A DNA stretch of 18,420 bases from an uncultured Collinsella sp. (GTDB taxonomy: Bacteria; Actinomycetota; Coriobacteriia; Coriobacteriales; Coriobacteriaceae). How positions within the stretch are numbered: the stretch's first letter is position 1; each line of letters starts with the position of its first letter. Location of the stretch: assembly GCA_958431945.1 (NCBI GenBank), contig CAUASQ010000020.1:1-18420 (forward strand), read 5' to 3'. Positions 7,524 through 14,395 of this stretch are shown one piece after another. The notes under the pieces are model-generated. The model saw only the letters and a list, made by a program, of their open reading frames with translations. It made no database searches and had not been told where the DNA came from. Made by a program: the position numbers and the translations under genes.

Positions 7524-8504
7524 ATGAAATTCGCACGCGATTGTCGTTCGAGCGAATCCAACGAAGCAACCGCGCAGCTGCTGTTCGAAGCGCTGCCGTG
7601 GATTAAGAACTTGACCGGCAAGACGGTTGTTATCAAATATGGCGGAGCCGCCATGGTTGATGAGCAGCTGCGCCGCGACGTGATGAGCGATATCGTTTTG
7701 CTCAAGATCATCGGTATGCGCCCCGTCATCGTGCACGGCGGCGGCAAGGCTATCAACGAGGCGCTGAGCCATTACGATATTCCCGTCGAGTTTAAGAACG
7801 GCCAGCGCGTGACCACGCCGGCGACTATGGATATCGTGCGCGAGGTGCTGGGCGGCAAGGTCAACCAAGAGCTGGTTGCTGCCATCAACCACCACGGCAA
7901 CCTGGCCGTGGGCGTGTCGGGCAGCGATGCCGGCACGCTCATCGCCGAGCCGCTCGACCCCGAGCTCGGTCGCGTGGGCAAAGTGACGCACGTCAACACC
8001 GACTATATCGAGTGCTTACTCGATAGCGAGTACATCCCCGTCATCGCTACCGTCGCGGCGGGGGAGGACGGCGGTTTCTTCAACATCAACGCCGACACCG
8101 CCGCCGGTGCCGTTGCCGCGGCGCTCCACGCGCATAAGGCGATCTTTTTGACCGATGTCGATGGCCTGTACAAGGACTTTAGCGACAAGGACTCGCTTAT
8201 CTCCAACCTAACGCTCGACGAGGTTAACGAAATGCTCTACGGCGGCGAGGTCGATAAGGGCATGATTCCCAAGCTGCGTGCGGCTGTCGATGCGCTTACT
8301 GGCGGCGTATTTCGTGCCCACATCATTAACGGTACTACGCCGCATTCGCTGCTCCTGGAGCTGCTGACCGATGCCGGCGTCGGCACCGTGATCCATTCCA
8401 CCGAGACGGCTTACGAGTTCGATACGCATCCGCATCCGCTTTCGACGTTTGCTGCGCGTCTGACCGAAAACCTTGACGAGGTCGAGAAGCTTCAGACGGT
8501 CTAG
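7524..8504 (+). CDS. argB: Acetylglutamate kinase, likely arginine-sensitive
   Basis: ArgB phosphorylates N-acetylglutamate with ATP, the usual control point of the pathway. From ATG 7524 the protein has 326 residues. KYGG at 38-41 binds phosphate, HGGGK at 71-75 lies in the substrate loop, NINAD at 187-191 and TDVDGLY at 210-216 are nucleotide/acetylglutamate elements, and Lys250 sits in GMIPK. An N-terminal helix (about 13-30) precedes the first strand, and TDAGVGTVI stands near the C-terminus. Both features are typical of hexameric, arginine-inhibited kinases, so feedback inhibition is inferred. An upstream in-frame TTG at 7464 would add 20 residues unlike the family; ATG 7524 with GAGGCAG just before it is preferred. 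The tail after about 295 is slightly longer than usual. Confidence 0.95.
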   Translation: MKFARDCRSSESNEATAQLLFEALPWIKNLTGKTVVIKYGGAAMVDEQLRRDVMSDIVLLKIIGMRPVIVHGGGKAINEALSHYDIPVEFKNGQRVTTPATMDIVREVLGGKVNQELVAAINHHGNLAVGVSGSDAGTLIAEPLDPELGRVGKVTHVNTDYIECLLDSEYIPVIATVAAGEDGGFFNINADTAAGAVAAALHAHKAIFLTDVDGLYKDFSDKDSLISNLTLDEVNEMLYGGEVDKGMIPKLRAAVDALTGGVFRAHIINGTTPHSLLLELLTDAGVGTVIHSTETAYEFDTHPHPLSTFAARLTENLDEVEKLQTV

Positions 8505-8573
8505 CTGACCCTCAGCCGCCCCATTCCTGCACCCTTAGCCCCGCGCCGTCTGGCGCCCAACGAAAGGCATCTC

Positions 8574-9857
8574 ATGTCACTTGCAGCTCAGCAATCGCTT
8601 GAATCCCATTACGTTATGCATACCTTTGGCCGCTCTCCGGTCGAGTTTGTCGAGGGTCACGGCATGAAGCTCACCGGCGACGATGGCCGTGAGTACCTCG
8701 ACTTTCTTGCCGGCATCGGCGTGTGCAGCCTAGGTCATGGCGACCCGGCTGTGCTCTCGGCGCTCGAGGCACAGACCAAAAAGCTCATGCATGTCTCCAA
8801 TTACTTTTACATCGAGCAGCGCGGACAGGTCGCGGCGCTGCTGTCCAAGCTTGCTAACGACGACGTAGATGGTGCGCGCGTGCTTGCCGATGCCATTGCC
8901 GCCGGCGATGAGACCACGGCAGCTGCTCTTGGTGCCCCGGCTGCGGACGAGCAGGTGTGGGAGACCTTCTTTGCCAACTCTGGCGCCGAGGCCAACGAGG
9001 GCTCGATGAAGCTTGCGCGCCTGTACGCCAAGCGTGCCGGTAATGGCGGCAACACCATCGTGTGCATGCGCGGCGGCTTCCACGGCCGTACGCTCGAGAC
9101 CATTGCCGCCACCATGCAGGATTGGCTGCAGGACAGCTTCCGCCCGCTGCCGGGTGGCTTTGTGGCCTGCACGCCCAACGATGTCGATGAGCTGCGTGCG
9201 ATCTTTAAGCAGCTGGGGAGCGAGATTTGTGCCGTGATGCTCGAGCCGATCCAGGGTGAGAGTGGTGTGCACCCCATGACCGAGGAGTTTATGGCGGCAG
9301 CGCGCGACCTGGCACACGAAGTGGGAGCCGTGCTTATCGCCGACGAGGTCCAGTGCGGCATCTTCCGCTCCGGCAAGCCGTTTGCATTCCAAACCTATGG
9401 CGTGGAGCCCGACATCATGAGCCTTGCCAAGGGCATTGCCGATGGCGTGCCCATGGGTGCCGTCGTGGCAAAGAAGGAGATTGCCGACGTGTTTAAGCCG
9501 GGCGACCACGGCTCGACCTTTGGCGGTAGCTGCTTGGCCGTCGCGGCGTGCGCCGCGACGCTCTCCGCGCTTGTGCGCGGCGATTATGCCGACCATGCTG
9601 CCAAGGTGGGTGCCTATATGGAGGCAAAGCTCGCCAAGCTGCCGCACGTGACCGAGGTACGTGGTCGCGGCTTGATGCTCGGCTGTGATTTGGATGATGC
9701 CGCGGGCGACGCGCATGATGTTGTTGCCCGCGCGCTGGCCGCCGGTGCCGTGATCAACGCTACGGGTGCGCATACGCTGCGTTTCCTGCCGCCGCTCGTC
9801 TGCGAGGAAGCCGACGTGGACAGCCTGATCGAGATCCTGTCGGGCGTCTTGGGCTAA
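8574..9857 (+). CDS. argD: Acetylornithine aminotransferase
   Basis: ArgD is a PLP enzyme that converts N-acetylglutamate semialdehyde to N-acetylornithine using glutamate. The protein has 427 residues against about 400 for most family members. The PLP lysine is Lys286 in SLAKGIADGVPMGA; NSGAEANE, GGFHGRTL and the DEVQCG aspartate are also present. The excess length is an acidic, Ala-rich insertion at about residues 94-129, between the SKL helix and TFFANSGAEANE. An AAAGG ribosome site precedes ATG 8574. It is the last gene of the operon and is followed by two hairpins. The related enzymes for succinylornithine or GABA are alternatives on sequence alone, but the operon settles the role. Confidence 0.96.
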   Translation: MSLAAQQSLESHYVMHTFGRSPVEFVEGHGMKLTGDDGREYLDFLAGIGVCSLGHGDPAVLSALEAQTKKLMHVSNYFYIEQRGQVAALLSKLANDDVDGARVLADAIAAGDETTAAALGAPAADEQVWETFFANSGAEANEGSMKLARLYAKRAGNGGNTIVCMRGGFHGRTLETIAATMQDWLQDSFRPLPGGFVACTPNDVDELRAIFKQLGSEICAVMLEPIQGESGVHPMTEEFMAAARDLAHEVGAVLIADEVQCGIFRSGKPFAFQTYGVEPDIMSLAKGIADGVPMGAVVAKKEIADVFKPGDHGSTFGGSCLAVAACAATLSALVRGDYADHAAKVGAYMEAKLAKLPHVTEVRGRGLMLGCDLDDAAGDAHDVVARALAAGAVINATGAHTLRFLPPLVCEEADVDSLIEILSGVLG

Positions 9858-9882
9858 CGCGGCGCAATAACTCAATTTGGAC

Positions 9883-9942
9883 CGGGTTCCGGACTGCGGA
9901 CGTGCCCTATGCGGCATGATTCAGCGGTCTGGAACCCGTTTT
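9883..9942 (+). terminator. Intrinsic terminator of the arg operon
   Basis: Arms CGGGTTCC (9883-9890) and GGAACCCG (9931-9938) are extended inward by GGAC paired with GTCT/GGTC through one G-T pair, about 12 pairs in all. A small TGCC/GGCA hairpin sits within the loop. The stem is followed by TTTT at 9939-9942. It starts 26 bases after the argD stop. Confidence 0.75.
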
Positions 9943-9962
9943 GCCTTAGATTTGCTAAGGCA
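9942..9962. terminator. Second small hairpin after argD
   Basis: A perfect 8-bp stem, TGCCTTAG (9942-9949) with CTAAGGCA (9955-9962) and loop ATTTG, begins at the T-tail of the previous terminator. It has no T-tract on the + side. It may be a back-up terminator or part of the repeat-rich intergenic DNA. Confidence 0.4.
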
Positions 9963-9973
9963 GGGAGACCTGC

Positions 9974-10190
9974 TGGTCAAAAAACATCAAATATGAGTAC
10001 TGTTACCGATTTGGTAGCAGCAATTTTGGACTAATAAGGCCAGATATCAAGTCGAAATGGCGATGAATGCACGATTTTGATCTAACTGTTAGTCCTTATA
10101 ATGGACATATGTTGCGTAATTTAAGCAAATACTGTCTTTTTATATGTTGCAAACAAAGTAGCAGTACTCATTTTTGCCATTTTTTGACCA
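9974..10190. repeat. AT-rich 217-bp segment bounded by inverted repeats
   Basis: The left arm 9974-10002 starts TGGTCAAAAAA and ends ATGAGTACTG. The right arm 10162-10190 is its reverse complement with 25 of 29 positions matching by eye, including both of those blocks in full. Inside are a second inverted pair, GGACTAA (10028-10034) and TTAGTCC (10089-10095), and a direct repeat ATATGTTGC at 10107-10115 and 10142-10150. There is also a perfect TATAAT at 10097-10102, but without a well-placed -35. GC content over 9961-10200 is about 37% by hand count, far below the flanking genes. There is no coding frame of note. The shape is that of a miniature inverted-repeat element or a large structured RNA; no target-site duplication is evident. 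Confidence 0.6.
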
Positions 10191-10213
10191 CGGCCTTTGT
10201 GACAGACGTGCTG

Positions 10214-10300
10214 GCGGGTTCGAATCCCATGCGCTGGGCCCAAAAAAGAAAGGCTCCCATTGCTGGGAGCCTATCAAATCAGTGGTGGGCGATGAGGGAT
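10214..10300. repeat. Degenerate duplicate unit of the tRNA-Val 3' flank (unit A)
   Basis: This unit repeats 10398-10487 in direct orientation, about 80% identical. In + strand order both contain GCGGGTTCGAATCCC, GGGCCC, an A-run, a terminator-type hairpin and then the reverse complement of the last 18 bases of the tRNA-Val gene including CCA (here 10283-10300, exact). The match extends to 20 bases at 10281-10300. The rest of the tRNA is missing, so this is a truncated tRNA-Val remnant plus its downstream region, not a working tRNA. Confidence 0.75.
10241..10272 (-). terminator. Terminator hairpin in unit A, - strand
   Basis: The arms are AGGCTCCCA (10251-10259) and TGGGAGCCT (10264-10272) with loop TTGC. 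On the - strand the stem is followed by TTCTTTTTTG (complement of 10241-10250), a good intrinsic terminator. It lies in the same place relative to the tRNA remnant as the terminator of the intact tRNA-Val does to that gene. Confidence 0.75.
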
Positions 10301-10397
10301 GTCCGCGTGCGGCTCCACCGCCCGCATCCGCTTCGTCGCTTCGCTCCTCGCGTGCTGCGCTGGAAAACGCTTCGCGTTTCCTCACCTTCGCACCCTT
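10301..10397. other. GC-rich spacer between the two tRNA-flank units
   Basis: These 97 bases separate the two repeat units and have no counterpart in unit A's own left flank. They are rich in GCTTCG/CGAAGC words and hold a hairpin GGAAAACGC (10362-10370) with GCGTTTCC (10374-10381) and loop TTC. No RNA or protein family is recognised. Frames through it join tRNA-derived sequence and are not credible genes. Confidence 0.4.
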
Positions 10398-10487
10398 GCG
10401 GGTTCGAATCCCTCTGCGATGGGCCCGAAAAAGGAAAGGCCTCCATCGCTGGAGGCCTTTTCAATCAAGTGGTGGGCGATGAGGGAT
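10398..10487. repeat. Intact-side copy of the tRNA-Val 3' flank repeat (unit B)
   Basis: This is the partner of unit A, offset by 184-187 bases. It begins with the T-arm-like GCGGGTTCGAATCCC (10398-10412, exact match to 10214-10228), then GGGCCC, an A-run and the tRNA-Val terminator hairpin. It ends inside the intact tRNA-Val gene at 10487. Confidence 0.7.
10428..10461 (-). terminator. Terminator of tRNA-Val
   Basis: The 11-bp stem AAAGGCCTCCA (10435-10445) pairs with TGGAGGCCTTT (10450-10460), loop TCGC. On the - strand it is followed by CCTTTTTC, and it lies 9 bases after the CCA end of the tRNA. A TTTT also follows on the + strand, so it may work in both directions. Confidence 0.8.
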
Positions 10488-10545
10488 TCGAACCCCCAGC
10501 CTTGTGCGTGTAAAGCACCTGCGCTAACCGTTGCGCCAATCGCCC
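10470..10545 (-). tRNA. tRNA-Val (anticodon UAC)
   Basis: Read on the - strand, acceptor GGGCGAT (complement of 10539-10545) pairs with ATCGCCC (10474-10480), followed by A and an encoded CCA (10470-10472). The D-stem is GCGC/GCGC around AACGGTTA. The anticodon loop is TTTACAC with anticodon TAC, closed by GTGC/GCAC, with the outermost pair of that stem a G-A mismatch. The T-arm is GGGGG-TTCGAAT-CCCTC. Total length is 76 nt. It decodes GUA and probably other valine GUN codons. It is the only gene on the - strand and lies convergent to the arg operon. Confidence 0.96.
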
Positions 10546-10555
10546 GTGCGGAGAG

Positions 10556-10561
10556 AGTATA
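10556..10561 (-). promoter_or_regulatory. -10 box of the tRNA-Val promoter
   Basis: On the - strand TATACT (complement of 10556-10561) lies 10 bases upstream of the tRNA 5' end, the expected spacing for a tRNA transcript start. The -35 is weak: the 17-bp position reads GGTGAA. Confidence 0.5.
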
Positions 10562-10675
10562 GCAAAACAATCGCCTCATTCACCTCATATCCATTAAAGG
10601 TAACCGGCGCGTGTCACAGCGGAGCTGATTCAGTTGAGATTGCCTGAACATTCCGCCCCTCTTTACGCCCTCGGG

Positions 10676-10681
10676 TATACT
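10676..10681 (+). promoter_or_regulatory. -10 box of the asnB promoter
   Basis: TATACT at 10676-10681 lies 51 bases before the asnB start, in a GGG-TATACT context. No good -35 is placed 16-18 bases upstream; TTCCGC at 10651-10656 is the nearest candidate, with a 19-base spacer. No T-box or other known leader is seen between here and the gene. Confidence 0.45.
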
Positions 10682-10732
10682 CAAAAGCTACTGATTCGAT
10701 TTGATGCCCAGCAACAGCAGAGGGGATAGTAT

Positions 10733-12613
10733 ATGTGCGGTTTTGTCGGTTTTGTCGGTGGGACGGATAACCAATCCGAGGTGCTCACCAAGATGATGGG
10801 CCGCATCGTCCATCGCGGTCCCGACATGGGCGGTCAGTTTATCGACGGCCGCGTTGCCCTCGGCTTCCGCCGCCTGTCGATCCTCGACCTGACCGAGGCT
10901 GGCGCCCAACCCATGGCCAACGAGGACGGTAGCGTCGTCATTGTCTTCAACGGCGAGATCTACAACTTCCAAGAACTCCGTTCCGAGCTCGAGGCCAAGG
11001 GCTACAAGTTCCACTGCGGCGCCGACACCGAGAGCCTCCTGCACGGCTACGAGGAGTGGGGCGAGGCCGTTCTCGATCGCCTGCGCGGTATGTACGCCTT
11101 CGTCATCTGGGACAAAAAGAAGAACAAGCTTTTTGGCGCCCGCGACATCTTTGGCATCAAGCCGCTCTACTACTATCCCATGGCCGATGCGGGCGACGGC
11201 GCTCCGGGCGTGCTCTTTGGTTCCGAGATCAAGAGCTTCCTGGACTACCCGCACTTCCACAAGGCGGTCAACAAAAAGGCTCTGCGTCCGTACATGACGC
11301 TGCAGTATTCGGCAACCGAGGAGACCTTCTTCGAGGGTGTCTACAAGCTGCCGCCGGCGCACTACTTTACCGTCGATATCCCGACCGGCAAGATGAACAT
11401 CGAGCGTTACTGGGATTGCGATTACTCTGCCGTCGAGAAGCCGTTCGAAGAGTATGTCGATGAGCTGGACGAGGTCGTGCACGAGAGTGTCGAGGCCCAT
11501 CGCATCGCCGACGTCAAGGTCGCGTCGTTCCTCTCCGGTGGCGTCGACTCCAGCTACATCGCCGCTTGCCTCATGCCCGACAAGACCTTCTCGGTGGGCT
11601 TTGACTACAAGAACTTCAACGAGACCAACTACGCCAAGGAACTTTCCGATAAGCTCGGCGTCGAGAACGTTCGCAAGATGATTACCGCCGACGAGTTCTT
11701 CGGTGCGCTCGAGGACATCCAGTATCACATGGACGAGCCGCAGTCCAACCTGTCTTCCGTGCCGCTGTGGTTCTTGGCCGAGATGGCCCGCAAGGACGTC
11801 ACCGTGGTGCTTTCGGGCGAAGGCGCCGACGAACTCTTTGGCGGCTACGCCTACTACGAGGATACGGTCCCGGTGCGCAAGTACAAAAAGATGGTGCCGC
11901 TGCCCATCCGTCGCGCGCTCGGTAACCTGGCGCTGCATATGCCGTACTTCAAGGGACATAACTTCCTGGTCAAGGGTGCCGAGATCCCTGAGAAGTCGTT
12001 CCTGGGACAGGCTCTGGTATGGCCGGAGCGCGAGGTCGACGGCGTGCTCAAGCCCGAGTACAACACCGGCGATGGCGCCTTCGAGCTTGCCGCTCCCATC
12101 TATGCGCGCGTGAAGGGTCAGCCCGAGCTGGTCAAGAAGCAGTACCTGGACATGAACATGTGGCTCCCGGGCGACATTCTGCTCAAGGCCGACAAGATGT
12201 GCATGGCACACTCACTGGAGCTGCGCGTGCCCTTCCTGGACCGCAAAGTCATGGAGTTCGCCGAGCACATTCCCGACCGCTACCGCATCAACGAGAACGG
12301 CAACAAACAGGTACTCCGCCACGCTGCCAACAAGTCGCTGCCCGATGAGTGGGCCACCCGTCCCAAGGTGGGCTTCCCGGTGCCGATTGTCTACTGGCTG
12401 CGCGAGCAAAAGTGGTACGACTATGTCAAGGAGTACTTCACCGCGCCGTGGGCAAGCGAGTTCTTCAATACCGACGAGCTCATGCACCTGCTCGATCTGC
12501 ACTTTGCGGGCAAGGGCGATTTCCAGCGCAAGATCTATACGCCGCTCGTGTTCCTAGTGTGGTACAAGCGCTTCTTTATCGACGAGGGCCAGCCTTCTGT
12601 TCAGGCTGCCTAG
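10733..12613 (+). CDS. asnB: Asparagine synthetase, glutamine-hydrolysing
   Basis: The enzyme makes asparagine from aspartate, glutamine and ATP. The protein has 626 residues, near the longer Bacillus-type AsnB. The start MCGFVGFVG leaves Cys2 as the N-terminal nucleophile of the class II glutaminase domain (about 2-200); RGPD, FNGEIYN and GADTES blocks follow. The synthetase domain (about 235-570) carries the PP-loop SGGVDSS at 268-274, LSGEGADELFGGY, and the KADKMCMAHSLELRVPFLD segment. All key residues appear present. ATG 10733 has a GAGGGG ribosome site. It stands alone, with its own promoter and a strong terminator, so it is probably a single-gene transcript. Confidence 0.96.
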   Translation: MCGFVGFVGGTDNQSEVLTKMMGRIVHRGPDMGGQFIDGRVALGFRRLSILDLTEAGAQPMANEDGSVVIVFNGEIYNFQELRSELEAKGYKFHCGADTESLLHGYEEWGEAVLDRLRGMYAFVIWDKKKNKLFGARDIFGIKPLYYYPMADAGDGAPGVLFGSEIKSFLDYPHFHKAVNKKALRPYMTLQYSATEETFFEGVYKLPPAHYFTVDIPTGKMNIERYWDCDYSAVEKPFEEYVDELDEVVHESVEAHRIADVKVASFLSGGVDSSYIAACLMPDKTFSVGFDYKNFNETNYAKELSDKLGVENVRKMITADEFFGALEDIQYHMDEPQSNLSSVPLWFLAEMARKDVTVVLSGEGADELFGGYAYYEDTVPVRKYKKMVPLPIRRALGNLALHMPYFKGHNFLVKGAEIPEKSFLGQALVWPEREVDGVLKPEYNTGDGAFELAAPIYARVKGQPELVKKQYLDMNMWLPGDILLKADKMCMAHSLELRVPFLDRKVMEFAEHIPDRYRINENGNKQVLRHAANKSLPDEWATRPKVGFPVPIVYWLREQKWYDYVKEYFTAPWASEFFNTDELMHLLDLHFAGKGDFQRKIYTPLVFLVWYKRFFIDEGQPSVQAA

Positions 12614-12638
12614 TCTCGGCTTACGAATGCCTGCGCGT

Positions 12639-12663
12639 AACGGCTCCTCCGGGAGCCGTTTTT
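12639..12663 (+). terminator. Intrinsic terminator after asnB
   Basis: A 9-bp perfect stem, AACGGCTCC (12639-12647) with GGAGCCGTT (12652-12660) and loop TCCG, runs into TTTTT (12659-12663). It lies 25 bases after the asnB stop and 62 bases before murE. Confidence 0.9.
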
Positions 12664-12725
12664 GCGCGAGCACGTTTCAGTTACTATGAAAACCGTCCCT
12701 GCCAAATGGCTGAGAAAGGTGAAAG

Positions 12726-14288
12726 ATGCACCATTCGGATTCCGCGACCGTGACCACGGTCGATACGCTTGCCAAGCTTCTCGGTGTGTGCGGCGAGCTG
12801 CGCGCATCGGAGCAGGTTGACGAGCGTGCCGTGACCGGCTGCTCGTTTGATTCGCGCGCGGTCTCGGCAGGTGACGTATTCTTTTGCAAAGGTGCTGCCT
12901 TTAAGCCCGCGTTTTTGAGCATGGCGCTCGATGCGGGCGCCGTCGCATTTGTGTGCGAGGAGTCGCTGGTCGAGTCTCTGGAGCCGCTGGCGCAGGAGAG
13001 CGGTGCTGCGATGCTGGTTGTTGATAGTGTTCGCACGGCCATGGCCCTGTTGCCGCCGGAGGTCTACGACCGTCCTGACCACGACGTCAAGATCGTGGGC
13101 ATCACCGGCACCAAGGGAAAGACCACGGCCGCTTTTATGCTCCAGTCCATCATCAAGGCGGCGGGCGAGTCCTGCGGCATGATCGGCTCGGTGAGTACCG
13201 ACGATGGTATCGAGTGCTACGAGAGCACCAATACTACGCCCGAGGCCCCCGAGGTCTGGCGCCATATCGCCAACTGCCGCACGTCCGGTCGCAAGTCCAT
13301 GGTCATGGAGGTCTCGAGCCAGGCGCTCAAGTACCAACGCGTCGAGAATCTGCCGTTTGACGTGGCGTGCTTCCTCAACATCGGCCGCGACCACATCTCG
13401 CCGATCGAACACCCCACGTTTGAGGATTATTTTGAGAGCAAACTCAGGATCTTTGACCAGGCAAAGACCGCCGTGGTGAATCTAGGCACCGAAGAGGTTG
13501 ACCGTGTGCTAGAGGCAGCGTCGACGGCCGAGCGCTTGGTGACCGTTGGCGTCGAGCATCCCGAGGCAAGTCTGTGGGCGAGCGACGTACGCATGGTCGG
13601 CTTTAGCATCGAGTTCAACTTGCATGGCTTGTGTGCCGACGAGTCCGAGGCGGGGGAGAAGGTCCTGCTGGGTATCGCGGGAGACTTTAACGTGGAGAAC
13701 GCGCTGGTCGCTATCGCCGCCGCGCGCGAGATCGGCATCGGTATCGAGGCTATCAAGAAGGGCCTCTCCAAACTGCGTGTGCCGGGCCGTATGGAGGTCG
13801 TGGAGTCGAAGGACGGCCGCGTGATTTGTGTCGTCGACTACGCGCACAACCAGCTTTCGTTCCGCTCGCTTTTCTCGTCGGTCAAGCGCGCGTTTCCCGC
13901 CAGCCCGGTCATCGCAGTGTTTGGCGCTGCCGGCGGCAAGGCGCAGGAGCGCCGCGAGCAGCTTCCGCGCGAGGCCGCACCGTATTCCGACCTGATGATC
14001 TTTGCCAATGAGGACCCGGCTCACGAGGACCCGATGAAGGTCTGTCGCGAGCTTGCCGAACATGTTCCCGACGATACGCCGAACAAGATCATCCTCGATC
14101 GCGAAGCCGCTGTGTATGCGGCGTTCAAGGCGGCGCGCGAGGAGTACGTCAACCCCGATGCTCCCACCATTGTCTTGCTGCTGGCGAAGGGTGACGAGGA
14201 GCTCATGCACGTGGGCGACGAGTTCGTGCCCATTGAGAGCGACCTTTCGTTGGCCAATCGCCTGATCGATGTTATCCAGTTTGACTAA
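12726..14288 (+). CDS. murE: UDP-N-acetylmuramyl-tripeptide synthetase (MurE), probably non-DAP type
   Basis: MurE adds the third, diamino acid residue to UDP-MurNAc-L-Ala-D-Glu in the cytoplasm. The 520-residue protein has the three Mur ligase domains: an N-terminal UDP-binding domain with FDSRAVSAGDVFF near 46-58, a central ATPase domain with GITGTKGKTT at 125-134, TTPEAPE and EVSSQAL, and a C-terminal domain. The specificity loop reads NEDPAHEDP at 428-436. DAP-adding enzymes have DNPR here, and the lysine enzymes of staphylococci have DNPA; Ala432 takes the Arg position. A substrate other than meso-DAP, such as L-lysine or L-ornithine, is therefore inferred. ATG 12726 follows AAAGGTG. MurI for D-glutamate lies 1.1 kb downstream. 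Confidence 0.93.
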   Translation: MHHSDSATVTTVDTLAKLLGVCGELRASEQVDERAVTGCSFDSRAVSAGDVFFCKGAAFKPAFLSMALDAGAVAFVCEESLVESLEPLAQESGAAMLVVDSVRTAMALLPPEVYDRPDHDVKIVGITGTKGKTTAAFMLQSIIKAAGESCGMIGSVSTDDGIECYESTNTTPEAPEVWRHIANCRTSGRKSMVMEVSSQALKYQRVENLPFDVACFLNIGRDHISPIEHPTFEDYFESKLRIFDQAKTAVVNLGTEEVDRVLEAASTAERLVTVGVEHPEASLWASDVRMVGFSIEFNLHGLCADESEAGEKVLLGIAGDFNVENALVAIAAAREIGIGIEAIKKGLSKLRVPGRMEVVESKDGRVICVVDYAHNQLSFRSLFSSVKRAFPASPVIAVFGAAGGKAQERREQLPREAAPYSDLMIFANEDPAHEDPMKVCRELAEHVPDDTPNKIILDREAAVYAAFKAAREEYVNPDAPTIVLLLAKGDEELMHVGDEFVPIESDLSLANRLIDVIQFD

Positions 14289-14297
14289 TGATCCATG

Positions 14298-14330
14298 ATG
14301 GCGGCGGCGCCCTGAGTGCGCTGTCGCCAT
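14298..14330 (+). terminator. Possible hairpin after murE
   Basis: ATGGCG (14298-14303) pairs with CGCCAT (14325-14330), enclosing a GCGC/GCGC inner stem. It begins 9 bases after the murE stop. No T-tract follows (AAGTGTG), so termination here is doubtful and murE may be read through into the next gene. Confidence 0.35.
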
Positions 14331-14395
14331 AAGTGTGTTCCCTCAATCAAAACATGCCGTCCAAGTCCAAACCCTTCTACGTAAACGGAGTAACC

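Noticed and set aside
10190..10250. A second, + strand tRNA ending in the T-arm at 10214-10228
   Set aside because: The downstream bases do not give an acceptor stem or CCA matching any upstream sequence, and no D or anticodon arm can be drawn.
10067..10562. Several + strand frames giving peptides such as GFEPPALCV and RDSNPQP
   Set aside because: These are translations of the antisense of tRNA-Val and of T-arm repeats, a known source of false hypothetical proteins.
10546..10732. T-box or other riboswitch in front of asnB
   Set aside because: No T-box sequence, specifier loop or terminator/antiterminator pair is visible in the 187 bases.
10688..12211. 507-codon open frame on the - strand opposite asnB
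   Set aside because: The + strand frame is an unmistakable asparagine synthetase; the antisense frame is a by-product of its codon bias (Leu/Val/Gly/His-rich).
14333..14395. GTG 14333 as the start of the HAD hydrolase
   Set aside because: There is no ribosome site and the N-terminus is unlike the family; ATG 14396 has CGGAG upstream.
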